DNA from: JBAQMG01 sp049302575
GTDB taxonomy: Bacteria > Bacillota > Desulfitobacteriia > Desulfitobacteriales > Desulfitobacteriaceae
Direction: 5' to 3'
Length of the DNA: 42,822 nucleotides
Assembly: GCA_049302575.1 (NCBI GenBank)
Contig: JBAQMG010000090.1
Location: 1-42,822, forward strand
A model generated the notes under the pieces. The model worked only from the letters and a program-made list of their open reading frames with translations, had not been told where the DNA came from and searched no databases. Both the position numbers and the translations under genes were made by a program. Each line of letters starts with the position of its first letter. The stretch's first letter is position 1. This document shows, piece by piece, positions 16,481 through 24,256 of the stretch.

Positions 16481-16501
16481 CAAATATTAGGAGGTTAGAT
16501 A

Positions 16502-16807
16502 ATGAGTCAAAAAATAAGGATTCGCCTTAAGGCGTTTGATCATAAAATTCTTGACCAATCAGCGGAAAAAATTGTGGAGACAGCAAAACGAACTGGAGCC
16601 CAGGTAAGCGGACCGATTCCGTTGCCGACGGAAAAAAGCATTTATACTGTTTTGCGCTCACCACACGTTAATAAGGATTCTCGTGAACAGTTCGAAATGC
16701 GTACTCATAAACGTTTAATTGATATCCTAGAACCAACCTCCAAAACAGTTGATGCCCTTATGAGATTAGATCTCCCCGCTGGCGTAGATATTGAGATTAA
16801 ACTTTAA
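16502..16807 (+). CDS. rpsJ: 30S ribosomal protein S10
   Basis: A 101-residue S10 (NusE) beginning MSQKIRIRLKAFDHKILDQS. The conserved ISGPIPLPT-type loop (VSGPIPLPTEK) and SPHVNKDSREQFEMRTHKR are present. It is a head protein of the 30S subunit and a partner of NusB and NusG in antitermination. AGGAGG is placed 6 nt before the ATG. It opens the S10-spc-alpha super-operon, but a separate promoter-like element follows it before rplC. Confidence 0.98.
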   Translation: MSQKIRIRLKAFDHKILDQSAEKIVETAKRTGAQVSGPIPLPTEKSIYTVLRSPHVNKDSREQFEMRTHKRLIDILEPTSKTVDALMRLDLPAGVDIEIKL

Positions 16808-16828
16808 ATTCGTTCCTAAATATCTAGC

Positions 16829-16853
16829 TATATCATAAAATATATGATATAAT
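16829..16853 (+). promoter_or_regulatory. Internal promoter inside an inverted repeat, before rplC
   Basis: A perfect extended -10 (TGA-TATAAT, 16845-16853) lies in the right arm of a 9-bp inverted repeat, TATATCATA/TATGATATA (16829-16837 with 16843-16851). The -35 region (TAGCTA) is weak, which extended -10 promoters tolerate. The overlap suggests an operator, or alternatively a hairpin in read-through mRNA. Confidence 0.5.
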
Positions 16854-16881
16854 GAATTTTGTTTGTTGGTGGGAACACCCG

Positions 16882-16963
16882 GAGGCGTGTATATGTACAC
16901 GCAGTGATAACACCCGAAAAATATGGGAACGCTCTCGTGCGCCGGATGAATCTGGTGCACTTC
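16882..16963 (+). promoter_or_regulatory. Hairpin-rich leader before rplC
   Basis: A 7-bp hairpin GCGTGTA/TACACGC starts near 16885. A longer hairpin starts at GTGCGCCGGA (about 16938) and pairs with TCTGGTGCAC (10 bp with two G-U pairs, TGAA loop). They fill the space between the internal promoter and the rplC ribosome binding site, so a ribosomal-protein autoregulatory leader is plausible. Confidence 0.4.
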
Positions 16964-16986
16964 AAAGTGTTCAGGAGGTGGCATTC

Positions 16987-17616
16987 GTGTCTAAAGGAAT
17001 TTTGTGTAAAAAAGTTGGAATGACCCAAGTCTTTAGGGAAGACGGACGTCTCATTTGTGTGAGCGTTGTAGAGGCTGGCCCCTGTTATGTGGTTCAAAAA
17101 AAGACCGTTGCAACGGATGGTTATGACGCAATTCAACTGGGCTTCGATGAAAAGCGTGAGAAGTTAACGAATAAACCGGAAAAAGGACGTTTTCAGAAAG
17201 CTTCAGTTAAACCACAGCGCTACGTCCGTGAGTTCAAAGTAGAGAATATCGATGATTATCAACTTGGTCAAGAAGTCAAAGCAGACATCTTTGGAGTCGG
17301 AGAATTTATTGATGTGGTAGGCACCTCTAAAGGTAAGGGTTTTGCTGGCATGATTAAGCGCCATGGTGCGAGTCGTGGACCAATGGCTCATGGTTCTAAA
17401 TATCATCGTCGCACGGGATCCTTAGGTGCGAAAGGGCCAGCTCGTGTTTTTAAGGGGCGTGAGTTACCTGGACGTATGGGTGGAGAGCGTGTAACTGTAC
17501 AAAACCTGGAGATTATCCGGGTTGATGCGGATAAAAATCTAATCTTGATCAGAGGGGCTGTGCCTGGCGCCAAAAAGGGGTTGCTCATTCTGAAGCCTTC
17601 CGTAAAGGCGAACTAA
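16987..17616 (+). CDS. rplC: 50S ribosomal protein L3
   Basis: A 209-residue L3. The reading frame is open upstream to 16852, but the real start is GTG 16987: AGGAGGTG lies 6 nt before it and the protein then begins SKGILCKKVGMTQVF, the conserved L3 N-terminus. The KGKGFAGMIKRH signature and the peptidyl-transferase-facing loop around GSLGAKGPARVFKGRELPG are intact. L3 is an early assembly protein of the 50S subunit. A structured leader with its own promoter precedes it. Confidence 0.97.
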   Translation: MSKGILCKKVGMTQVFREDGRLICVSVVEAGPCYVVQKKTVATDGYDAIQLGFDEKREKLTNKPEKGRFQKASVKPQRYVREFKVENIDDYQLGQEVKADIFGVGEFIDVVGTSKGKGFAGMIKRHGASRGPMAHGSKYHRRTGSLGAKGPARVFKGRELPGRMGGERVTVQNLEIIRVDADKNLILIRGAVPGAKKGLLILKPSVKAN

Positions 17617-17639
17617 CTCAGAGAAAGGGGGAATAAGCA

Positions 17640-18263
17640 ATGCCTAAAGTACAAGTAGTGAATATGCAGGGTGCACCAGTCGGGGAAATGGAATTAGATG
17701 AGTATGTGTTCGGAATAAAACCTCATACTACAGTTCTACATTCCGCTGTTGTAATGCAATTGGCCAGCTTAAGAAGAGGAACTTCTTCAACATTACTTCG
17801 CGGTGAAGTGCGTGGCGGAGGACGTAAACCTTGGCGACAAAAAGGAACCGGACGTGCCCGTGCTGGAAGTACTCGCTCACCGCTCTGGCGTGGTGGTGGT
17901 GTTCTTTTTGGACCGAAACCGCGGGATTACAGTTTCAGCTTACCTAAAAAAGTACGTCGATTAGCTTTGCGTTCAGCACTTTCTTCAAAATTCCTTGAAG
18001 AGAATCTGATAGTTATAGAAGATATTAACTTGGCAGAAGCTAAAACGCGGGACATGGTTAAACTATTAAAAGCCTTAAGTATTAATAAAAAGGCACTTGT
18101 GGTCACAGCAAAAACTGATGAGAGTGTGGCACGTTCGGCACGGAATATCGAAGGGGTAAAAGCTTTACAAGTGGAAGGCTTGAATGTCTTGGATTTACTG
18201 CGTCATGATGTTTTGTTAATCACTAAGGCAGCCGTAACTAAGACCGAGGAGGTGTTGGCATAA
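17640..18263 (+). CDS. rplD: 50S ribosomal protein L4
   Basis: A 207-residue L4. The long loop that lines the exit tunnel (about 45-95) has the typical RGGGRKPWRQKGTGRARAGS pattern, where macrolide-resistance changes occur in other species; it is wild type here. GAAAGGGGGAA precedes ATG 17640. The stop codon overlaps the rplW start by one base (TAATG), indicating translational coupling. In Gammaproteobacteria L4 represses the S10 operon; that is not known to apply here. Confidence 0.97.
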   Translation: MPKVQVVNMQGAPVGEMELDEYVFGIKPHTTVLHSAVVMQLASLRRGTSSTLLRGEVRGGGRKPWRQKGTGRARAGSTRSPLWRGGGVLFGPKPRDYSFSLPKKVRRLALRSALSSKFLEENLIVIEDINLAEAKTRDMVKLLKALSINKKALVVTAKTDESVARSARNIEGVKALQVEGLNVLDLLRHDVLLITKAAVTKTEEVLA

Positions 18264-18550
18264 TGCGTGATGCTCGTGATGTTCTCAAACGTCCTGTCAT
18301 CTCCGAGAAATCAGTCGGTCTGATTGAAGAAAACAAATATTGCTTTTGGGTTGATCCTGCTGCGAATAAAATCGAGATCAAGTTAGCGGTTCAAAGGATG
18401 TTCAAGGTAACGGTTGATGAAGTAAGGACTATGAATGTTCTAGGAAAAATTAAAAAGGTCGGACGTTCAGTTGGAAAAACCGCAGCCCGCAAAAAGGCAA
18501 TAGTAACGCTTAAATCGGGTGACAAAATTGAAGGCTTTGCGGGTCTATAA
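18263..18550 (+). CDS. rplW: 50S ribosomal protein L23
   Basis: A 95-residue L23 with the conserved start MRDARDVLKRPVISEKSVGL and the FKVTVDEVRTMNV segment. It sits at the tunnel exit and is the docking site for trigger factor and SRP. Its ATG overlaps the rplD stop, and the GAGGAGG site lies within the rplD coding end. Confidence 0.97.
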   Translation: MRDARDVLKRPVISEKSVGLIEENKYCFWVDPAANKIEIKLAVQRMFKVTVDEVRTMNVLGKIKKVGRSVGKTAARKKAIVTLKSGDKIEGFAGL

Positions 18551-18577
18551 TAGCCTGAAGCAAAGGAGGGGAAACCT

Positions 18578-19405
18578 ATGCCAGTAAAAACATTTAAACC
18601 AACGTCGCCTGGTCGGCGTCAAATGACAGTGTCGACCTTCGAAGAAATAACCAAATCTGAACCAGAACGTTCTTTAGTTAGTTCATTAAAAAAACAAGCT
18701 GGACGAAACAATGCCGGGCGTTTAACTGTACGGCATAAAGGTGGCGGACATAAACGGCAATATCGACTGATCGATTTTAAACGTATTAAGGATAATATTC
18801 CGGCTAAAGTTGCCAGTATTGAATACGATCCGAATCGTTCGGCAAATATTGCTCTGCTCCATTATGTAGACGGTTACAAAAGTTATATTATAGCACCTAA
18901 TGGTCTCAAGGTAGGACAAATTGTTGTCTCTGGACCAGAGTCTGATATTAAAGTCGGAAATTGCTTACCCATTAAGAATATTCCAGTCGGTACTCTCCTG
19001 CATAATATTGAGATGAAACCAGGCAAAGGAGCACAAATAGTTCGTAGTGCCGGTGGATCAGCTCAATTGATGGCCAAGGAGGGCGCTTATGCTACTCTGA
19101 GATTGCCCTCTAGTGAAATGCGGATGATCCTACTAACTTGCCGGGCGACCATTGGACAAGTAGGAAACGTGGATTCTGAAAACATTAACATTGGTAAAGC
19201 TGGTCGGAATCGTTGGCTGGGAATTAGACCCACTGTTCGTGGTTCTGTAATGAATCCTTGTGACCATCCACACGGTGGTGGTGAGGGTCGTAACCCAATC
19301 GGCCGAAATCCAGTTACACCGTGGGGGAAACCGGCCTTGGGTGCCAAAACCCGTAAGAAGAAGAGTATTTCTGATCGCTTTATAGTAAAACGGCGTACTA
19401 AGTAG
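18578..19405 (+). CDS. rplB: 50S ribosomal protein L2
   Basis: A 275-residue L2, standard length. It starts MPVKTFKPTSPGRRQMTVS, carries an RNA-binding fold in the middle, and has the near-invariant MNPCDHPHGGGEGR near the C-terminus; its histidine region lies close to the peptidyl transferase centre. The basic tail is TRKKKSISDRFIVKRR. AAAGGAGGGG precedes the ATG, and rpsS follows after 18 nt. Confidence 0.98.
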   Translation: MPVKTFKPTSPGRRQMTVSTFEEITKSEPERSLVSSLKKQAGRNNAGRLTVRHKGGGHKRQYRLIDFKRIKDNIPAKVASIEYDPNRSANIALLHYVDGYKSYIIAPNGLKVGQIVVSGPESDIKVGNCLPIKNIPVGTLLHNIEMKPGKGAQIVRSAGGSAQLMAKEGAYATLRLPSSEMRMILLTCRATIGQVGNVDSENINIGKAGRNRWLGIRPTVRGSVMNPCDHPHGGGEGRNPIGRNPVTPWGKPALGAKTRKKKSISDRFIVKRRTK

Positions 19406-19423
19406 TCGAAAGGAGGCCTATAA

Positions 19424-19705
19424 ATGGGCAGATCTCTTAAAAAAGGACCTTACGCCGAGCCTCGCTTGCTCGATCGCGTGGAAGCGCTGAACAACTCTGG
19501 TGAAAAACGTGTCCTTAAGACCTGGTCCAGACGGTCAACAATTTTTCCGCAAATGGTTGGACATACAATTGCGGTTCATGACGGACGGAAGCATATTCCA
19601 GTCTATATTACTGAAGATATGGTAGGGCATAAACTTGGTGAATTTGCTCCTACCCGCACCTACAAAGGGCATGCTGGCAGTGAAAAATCCAGTGGCCTAC
19701 GCTAA
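19424..19705 (+). CDS. rpsS: 30S ribosomal protein S19
   Basis: A 93-residue S19 beginning MGRSLKKGPYAEPRLL, with TWSRRSTIFPQMVGHTIAVH and KLGEFAPTRTYKGH, all diagnostic. It forms part of the 30S head and the intersubunit bridge with S13. AAAGGAGG is well placed before the ATG. Confidence 0.98.
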   Translation: MGRSLKKGPYAEPRLLDRVEALNNSGEKRVLKTWSRRSTIFPQMVGHTIAVHDGRKHIPVYITEDMVGHKLGEFAPTRTYKGHAGSEKSSGLR

Positions 19706-19724
19706 TTAGAGGAGGTATAAGGGT

Positions 19725-20066
19725 ATGCAAGCTAAAGCGATTGCCAAATTTGTGCGTATCTCTCCTCGCAAGGTGCGCCAAGTCGTCAATCTTATTCGTG
19801 GTAAAAAGGTCAGCGATGCCCTAGCTATTCTTAAGTTTACACCCAATGGTTCCACAGACCCCGTAACTAAAGTTCTGAAATCCGCAGTGGCTAATGCTGA
19901 ACACAATTTAGAACTAGCCGCTGACAATTTGTTCGTTACAGAGATTTTTGTGGATGAAGGGCCGACTTTGAAACGGATTAAACCTCGGGCTATGGGACGT
20001 GCTGATCAAATCCGTAAACGGTCGAGTCACATTACTGTGGTTGTTGGCGAAAAGAAGGAGGGTTAA
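19725..20066 (+). CDS. rplV: 50S ribosomal protein L22
   Basis: A 113-residue L22. The N-terminus KAIAKFVRISPRKVRQVVNL and the C-terminal RIKPRAMGRADQIRKRSSHITVVV are diagnostic; the latter is the hairpin that reaches into the exit tunnel. GAGGAGGTA precedes ATG 19725. rpsC starts 3 nt after its stop, so the two are probably coupled. Confidence 0.98.
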   Translation: MQAKAIAKFVRISPRKVRQVVNLIRGKKVSDALAILKFTPNGSTDPVTKVLKSAVANAEHNLELAADNLFVTEIFVDEGPTLKRIKPRAMGRADQIRKRSSHITVVVGEKKEG

Positions 20067-20069
20067 ACT

Positions 20070-20729
20070 GTGGGTCAAAAGGTTAATCCCAAAGGCTTTC
20101 GAGTCGGAATCATCCGAGATTGGGAAGGCCGCTGGTATGCGGATAGAAACTACGCCGAACTCCTTCATGAAGATTTGAAGATTCGTAAATATGTTAAACA
20201 AAAACTCAAAATGGCAGGGGTTCCGAAAGTAGAAATCGAACGGGCAGCCACCCGAGTTAAAGTTTCTGTACATGCAGCTAAGCCTGGAATTGTGATAGGC
20301 AGGGGCGGTACTGAAGTTGAAAATCTACGTAAAACTTTAGAGTTAATGACTGGAAAACAAATTGCAGTTAATATTGTAGAAATCAAGAAGCCAGAACTTG
20401 ATGCTACCCTCGTAGCTGAGAATGTGGCAGCACAGTTAGAAAAAAGAACGTCTTTTCGTAGAGCTATGAAACAAACAGTTCAACGAAGCATGCGCCAAGG
20501 AGCCCAAGGTATTAAAATTCAATGTGGCGGACGTTTAGGTGGGGCGGAAATTGCACGATCCGAGTGGTATCATGAAGGGAAAGTTCCCTTGCACACCTTG
20601 CGGGCGGATATTGACTATGGATTCGCCGAAGCCAATACAACTTATGGTAAAATTGGCATTAAGGTTTGGATTTATAAAGGAGAGGTTCTTCCCGTCAAGA
20701 AGGTCGCTCAGGTGGAAGGAGGAAAATAG
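20070..20729 (+). CDS. rpsC: 30S ribosomal protein S3
   Basis: A 219-residue S3 with a GTG start at 20070 (GAAGGAGGG upstream). It opens MGQKVNPKGFRVGIIRDWEG. The KH domain has VIGRGGTEVENLRKTL, the GxxG-type loop, and the C-terminal domain contains GAQGIKIQCGGRLGGAEIAR. S3 lines the mRNA entry channel and has helicase-associated roles with S4 and S5. rplP begins at the very next base after its stop. Confidence 0.98.
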   Translation: MGQKVNPKGFRVGIIRDWEGRWYADRNYAELLHEDLKIRKYVKQKLKMAGVPKVEIERAATRVKVSVHAAKPGIVIGRGGTEVENLRKTLELMTGKQIAVNIVEIKKPELDATLVAENVAAQLEKRTSFRRAMKQTVQRSMRQGAQGIKIQCGGRLGGAEIARSEWYHEGKVPLHTLRADIDYGFAEANTTYGKIGIKVWIYKGEVLPVKKVAQVEGGK

Positions 20730-21167
20730 ATGCTAGTCCCAACCAGAGTGAAACACCGTAAACAACATAAAGGACGTCTGACAGGAACGGCCACCCGTGG
20801 TAACAAAGTGACTTTTGGTGAATTTGGTCTTGTAGCACTTGAGCCAGGCTGGATTACCAACCGTCAAATTGAGGCTGCACGGATTGCGATGACTCGCTTT
20901 ATCAAACGGGGCGGTCAAGTATGGATTAAAATTTTCCCAGATAAGCCTATAACTGCTAAACCGGCTGAAACCAGAATGGGAAGCGGTAAAGGTTCCCCGG
21001 AATATTGGGTGGCGGTTGTCAAACCCGGTCGAGTTATGTTTGAGTTGGCTGGAGTATCTGAAGAACTCGCCCGTGAAGCTCTTCGTCTTGCTATGCATAA
21101 ACTTCCTATTAAATGTAAATTCGTGAGCCGTCAAGAAACCGAAGGAGGTGACGCAAATGAAAGCTAA
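20730..21167 (+). CDS. rplP: 50S ribosomal protein L16
   Basis: A 145-residue L16. It begins MLVPTRVKHRKQHKGR and contains the signature RMGSGKGSPEYWVAVVKPGR. It sits near the A-site side of the peptidyl transferase centre. ATG 20730 directly abuts the rpsC stop. Its last codons overlap the rpmC start by 11 nt, and the rpmC ribosome binding site lies inside its coding end. Confidence 0.98.
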   Translation: MLVPTRVKHRKQHKGRLTGTATRGNKVTFGEFGLVALEPGWITNRQIEAARIAMTRFIKRGGQVWIKIFPDKPITAKPAETRMGSGKGSPEYWVAVVKPGRVMFELAGVSEELAREALRLAMHKLPIKCKFVSRQETEGGDANES

Positions 21168-21360
21168 TACTTTCCGTGATTTGACTGATGAAGAACTTTT
21201 GAAACGAGTCGATGAATTCAAAACGGAACTGTTCAATTTGCGTTTCCAACTGGCAACTGGGCAACTCGATAACTTCATGCGCATTAAGGAAGTTCGTAAA
21301 GGCATAGCCTGCGGCAAAACGATCCTCCGTGAGCGCGAATTAAAAATTCAGCGTGCTTAA
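21157..21360 (+). CDS. rpmC: 50S ribosomal protein L29
   Basis: A 67-residue two-helix protein at the tunnel exit. It starts MKANTFRDLTDEELLKRV and carries the family signature RFQLATGQLDNFMRIKEVRK. Start choice: GTG 21148 is in frame but is part of the AAGGAGGTG ribosome binding site; ATG 21157, 7 nt downstream, is the real start. The gene overlaps rplP by 11 nt. Confidence 0.96.
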   Translation: MKANTFRDLTDEELLKRVDEFKTELFNLRFQLATGQLDNFMRIKEVRKGIACGKTILRERELKIQRA

Positions 21361-21384
21361 TGTAAGGAAAGGAGGGCATTTAGA

Positions 21385-21645
21385 GTGGAAAGATCCCAAC
21401 GTAAAGTTAAAACGGGTAAGGTAGTTAGCAATAAGATGGATAAGACGATTGTAGTATATGTTGAAACAACAATTCGGCACCCCATCTATAAACGAATAAT
21501 TAAGCAAAGTAAGAAGTATAAAGCCCATGACGAGAAGAATGAGGCGAATATCGGGGATGTCGTTCTAATTATGGAAACTCGTCCACTGAGCAAAGATAAA
21601 AATTGGCGACTACTCGAGATCACTGAAAAAGCGGTTGTTCTCTAA
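21385..21645 (+). CDS. rpsQ: 30S ribosomal protein S17
   Basis: An 86-residue S17 of the OB-fold type with a GTG start (AAAGGAGGG upstream). Conserved segments are KTGKVVSNKMDKTIVVYVE, KYKAHDEKNEANIGDVV and ETRPLSKDKNWRL. It is a primary binder of the 5' domain of 16S rRNA. Confidence 0.97.
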   Translation: MERSQRKVKTGKVVSNKMDKTIVVYVETTIRHPIYKRIIKQSKKYKAHDEKNEANIGDVVLIMETRPLSKDKNWRLLEITEKAVVL

Positions 21646-21680
21646 GCGTCGATCATTGAATTCGGAAGGGGGTCAACAGG

Positions 21681-22049
21681 ATGATCCAAGTACAAACGAC
21701 GCTAAAAGTCGGAGATAACAGCGGAGCAAAGAAATTAATGTGTATCCGGGTGTTAGGGGGTTCGTTTCGCCGTTATGCGTCAATTGGCGATGTTATAGTT
21801 GCTTCTGTTAAAGAAGCAACACCAGGTGGCGTTGTTAAAAGAGGAGATGTCGTCAAAGCCGTTGTCGTCCGTACGACCAAAGAAATCAGACGAGCTGACG
21901 GCTCGTATATCCGATTTAGCGAAAATGCTGCTGTGATTATTAAAGATGACAAAAGTCCAAAAGGAACACGGATCTTTGGGCCAGTGGCACGTGAACTGCG
22001 CGATCGAGATTTCATGAAAATTATTTCACTGGCACCAGAGGTAATCTAA
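21681..22049 (+). CDS. rplN: 50S ribosomal protein L14
   Basis: A 122-residue L14, exact family length, beginning MIQVQTTLKVGDNSGAKKLM. It contains the signature VKRGDVVKAVVVRTTKEIRR and the C-terminal GTRIFGPVARELRDR. It forms an intersubunit bridge and is the docking site of RsfS. GGAAGGGGGT precedes the ATG. Confidence 0.98.
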   Translation: MIQVQTTLKVGDNSGAKKLMCIRVLGGSFRRYASIGDVIVASVKEATPGGVVKRGDVVKAVVVRTTKEIRRADGSYIRFSENAAVIIKDDKSPKGTRIFGPVARELRDRDFMKIISLAPEVI

Positions 22050-22078
22050 GACCCTGTTGAACAATGGAGGTGTAAAAA

Positions 22079-22432
22079 GTGGCCGCTGTAAAGCAAAATG
22101 CTGTAAGGCAAAATATGCACGTTAAAAAGGGCGACCTAGTCATGATTATCACAGGAAAGGATGCCGGTAAAAAAGGTAAAGTCCTTGAAGTGATTCGTAA
22201 AAAAGGTCGTGTGGTTGTAGAAAAGGCGAATATCGTGAAGCGCCATACTAAACCGTCACAAAGTATGCCACAGGGAGGGATCATGGAAAAAGAAGCTCCC
22301 ATGGCAAGTTCCAACGTGATGCTCTTCTGTGCAGAATGTAATTCAGTAACAAGAGTTAGCGTTAAGGTAACTGAGGCTGGCAAAGTTCGGGTCTGTAAAA
22401 AATGCGACGTGAACTTACCGGATAAAAACTAA
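22079..22432 (+). CDS. rplX: 50S ribosomal protein L24
   Basis: A 117-residue L24 with a GTG start at 22079 after ATGGAGGTG. A KOW motif lies in KGDLVMIITGKDAGKKGKVL, and the C-terminal half carries a CAEC/CKKC cysteine pair set (FCAECNSVTR then VCKKCDVNL) that may bind zinc. L24 is one of the two initiators of 50S assembly. At the N-terminus the frame has a short extension (MAAVKQNAVRQN) before the usual MHVKKGD; an internal ATG at 22115 would give the standard length but lacks a good ribosome binding site. Confidence 0.96.
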   Translation: MAAVKQNAVRQNMHVKKGDLVMIITGKDAGKKGKVLEVIRKKGRVVVEKANIVKRHTKPSQSMPQGGIMEKEAPMASSNVMLFCAECNSVTRVSVKVTEAGKVRVCKKCDVNLPDKN

Positions 22433-22452
22433 GCGCGAAGGGAGGGACCTTA

Positions 22453-22992
22453 GTGGCTCGTCTTAAAGAAAAATTTAAAAGTGAAATTGCTCCTGCTTTA
22501 CAGCAGAAGTTTGGGTATAAAAATATCATGCAAATTCCACGGTTGGAGAAAGTCGTCATTAATATGGGTGTCGGTGAAGCAATTTCTAACTCCAAAGCGA
22601 TTGATTCGGCTGTAGGAGATTTAACCAAAATCGCCGGGCAGAAACCGGTAGTAACAAAAGCCAAAAAATCTATTGCCGCCTTCAAACTACGTGAAGGAAT
22701 GCCGATTGGCACTAAAGTGACTTTACGTGGAGACCGGATGTATGAGTTTGTCGACCGTCTTCTGAATGTGGCGTTACCAAGGGTACGTGATTTTCGCGGC
22801 GTTTCGGCAAAGGCTTTCGACGGACGGGGAAATTATACTGTAGGGATTAAGGAACAATTAATTTTTCCAGAAATCGAGTATGACAAAATTGATAAACTTC
22901 GTGGTATGGATGTCGTATTCGTGACGACGGCGAAATCAGATGAAGAAGCACGCGAAATGCTGCGCTTGTTTGGAATGCCGTTTCGTGACTAG
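22453..22992 (+). CDS. rplE: 50S ribosomal protein L5
   Basis: A 179-residue L5 with a GTG start at 22453 after AGGGAGGG. Conserved parts include NIMQIPRLEKVVINMGVGEA, KPVVTKAKKSIAAFKLREG and the C-terminal FVTTAKSDEEAREMLRLFGMPF. It binds 5S rRNA in the central protuberance and contacts P-site tRNA. Confidence 0.98.
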   Translation: MARLKEKFKSEIAPALQQKFGYKNIMQIPRLEKVVINMGVGEAISNSKAIDSAVGDLTKIAGQKPVVTKAKKSIAAFKLREGMPIGTKVTLRGDRMYEFVDRLLNVALPRVRDFRGVSAKAFDGRGNYTVGIKEQLIFPEIEYDKIDKLRGMDVVFVTTAKSDEEAREMLRLFGMPFRD

Positions 22993-23012
22993 TAAAAGGA
23001 GGATCGAAAAGC

Positions 23013-23198
23013 GTGGCTAAAAAGTCGATGGTTGTTCGCCAATTACGTGGACAAAAATTTGTTGTGCGCTCGCATAACCGCTGCAAATTATGTGGCCGTC
23101 CCCATGGTTACATGCGGAAGTTCGGTCTTTGCCGAATTTGTTTTCGGGAGTTAGCCCATAAAGGAGAACTTCCTGGAGTAATGAAGGCTAGTTGGTAA
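23013..23198 (+). CDS. rpsN: 30S ribosomal protein S14, type Z (zinc)
   Basis: A 61-residue short S14 (type Z, also called rpsZ). The zinc ribbon is CKLC at 24-27 and CRIC at 40-43. GTG 23013 follows AAAAGGAGG. This zinc-containing form is the housekeeping paralogue in Firmicutes; zinc-free forms normally lie elsewhere under Zur control. It sits at its standard place between rplE and rpsH. Confidence 0.97.
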   Translation: MAKKSMVVRQLRGQKFVVRSHNRCKLCGRPHGYMRKFGLCRICFRELAHKGELPGVMKASW

Positions 23199-23226
23199 AA
23201 CAGAGTAAGAAAGGGGGACGACTTAA

Positions 23227-23625
23227 GTGTCGATGTCAGATCCGATTGCAGACCTCTTGACTCGCATCCGCAACGCGGGAATGGTTTATCATGATAAAGT
23301 TGAACTTCCGGCGTCTCGCGTTAAAAGAGATATTGCTGAGCTGCTTAAAGCTGAAGGCTTTATCAAAGATGTTGAGTATATTGCCGATAAAAAGCAAGGT
23401 ATGCTACGTCTGTATTTAAAATATGGCGCTAACCGTGAACGCGTGATTACAGGTCTGAAACGTATTAGTAGGCCAGGGCTACGTGTTTATGCTAAGAGAG
23501 ATGAAATACCTAAAGTTTTAGGTGGTCTGGGAGTAGCGGTAGTTTCTACTTCCAAAGGAATTATGTCAGATAAACAAGCTCGTAGTGAGGGTCTAGGTGG
23601 CGAAGTAATCGCCTACATTTGGTAA
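23227..23625 (+). CDS. rpsH: 30S ribosomal protein S8
   Basis: A 132-residue S8: SDPIADLLTRIRNAG at the start, RISRPGLRVYAK in the middle, and GLGVAVVSTSKGIMSDKQA and GGEVIAYIW at the end. It organises the central domain of 16S rRNA. GTG 23227 lies 9 nt after GGGGG (23213-23217). ATG 23233, two codons on, is 15 nt away and less likely. In E. coli S8 represses the spc operon at rplE. Confidence 0.97.
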   Translation: MSMSDPIADLLTRIRNAGMVYHDKVELPASRVKRDIAELLKAEGFIKDVEYIADKKQGMLRLYLKYGANRERVITGLKRISRPGLRVYAKRDEIPKVLGGLGVAVVSTSKGIMSDKQARSEGLGGEVIAYIW

Positions 23626-23647
23626 GATAACAACGGAGGTGCAGTGA

Positions 23648-24202
23648 ATGTCCAGAATTGGCAAGCTACCCATTGGAATACCCGATGGAGTAGACGTCCA
23701 AATAGAGGGCAATGTGGTCACAGTTAAGGGTCCAAAGGGATCCCTAACCAGGGAGATGCATCCTGCGATCAGCATTGTACAGGAAAACCAACAAATCCTC
23801 GTTACGCGACCTAGCGATGAACCATTCCATCGCTCTCTCCACGGCCTTACTCGTACGCTGATCGCCAATATGGTCGAAGGTGTAACAAAAGGATTTACTA
23901 AGGGTCTAGAGTTAGTTGGAGTTGGTTACCGTGCATCAAAACAAGGTGATAAACTAGTCCTGACGATTGGAAAATCCCATCCAGTGGAGATGCTTCCTTA
24001 TAGTGGGTTAGAAATTGAAGTTCCCGTTCCTACTAAAATTTTAGTCAAAGGGATGGATAAGGAAACAGTAGGAGCATTTGCTGCAGTAGTACGCAAACAA
24101 CGTCCACCTGAACCTTATAAGGGCAAAGGCATCAAATACGAGGGTGAAATTATTCGTCGTAAAGTTGGTAAAACAGGTGGAAAAAAAGGCGGTAAGAAAT
24201 AA
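23648..24202 (+). CDS. rplF: 50S ribosomal protein L6
   Basis: A 184-residue L6 made of two related domains. It starts MSRIGKLPIGIPDGVDVQIE, and the C-terminal signature PEPYKGKGIKYEGEIIRRK is complete, followed by a Lys/Gly-rich tail. It lies near the sarcin-ricin loop where the elongation factors bind. ACGGAGGTG precedes the ATG. Confidence 0.98.
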   Translation: MSRIGKLPIGIPDGVDVQIEGNVVTVKGPKGSLTREMHPAISIVQENQQILVTRPSDEPFHRSLHGLTRTLIANMVEGVTKGFTKGLELVGVGYRASKQGDKLVLTIGKSHPVEMLPYSGLEIEVPVPTKILVKGMDKETVGAFAAVVRKQRPPEPYKGKGIKYEGEIIRRKVGKTGGKKGGKK

Positions 24203-24256
24203 GCTAAATAGGCAAGGGCCAAATCTCTTGCCGAATGCGAAAGGAGTGAATTCCCT

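Larger units (their letters stand above)
16128..16501. other. tuf-rpsJ intergenic region (374 nt), structured leader
   Basis: No open reading frame with a credible start is visible. The region holds a long-range stem (16138-16214), a stem AAAACGTA/TACGTTTT (16403-16410 with 16456-16463), and a hairpin GCCTGT/ACAGGC (16466-16471 with 16475-16480) ending 21 nt before rpsJ. I found no convincing -35/-10 pair, so the S10 operon may be read through from tuf or use an unrecognised promoter. Confidence 0.6.

Noticed and set aside
16852..16986. 45-residue N-terminal extension of L3
   Set aside because: The ribosome binding site and the conserved SKGILCKKVGMTQVF place the start at GTG 16987; the extension reads leader hairpins.
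20733..21317. 194-codon minus-strand frame opposite rplP and rpmC
   Set aside because: It is long but wholly antisense to two conserved genes, and its composition is that of complement sequence.
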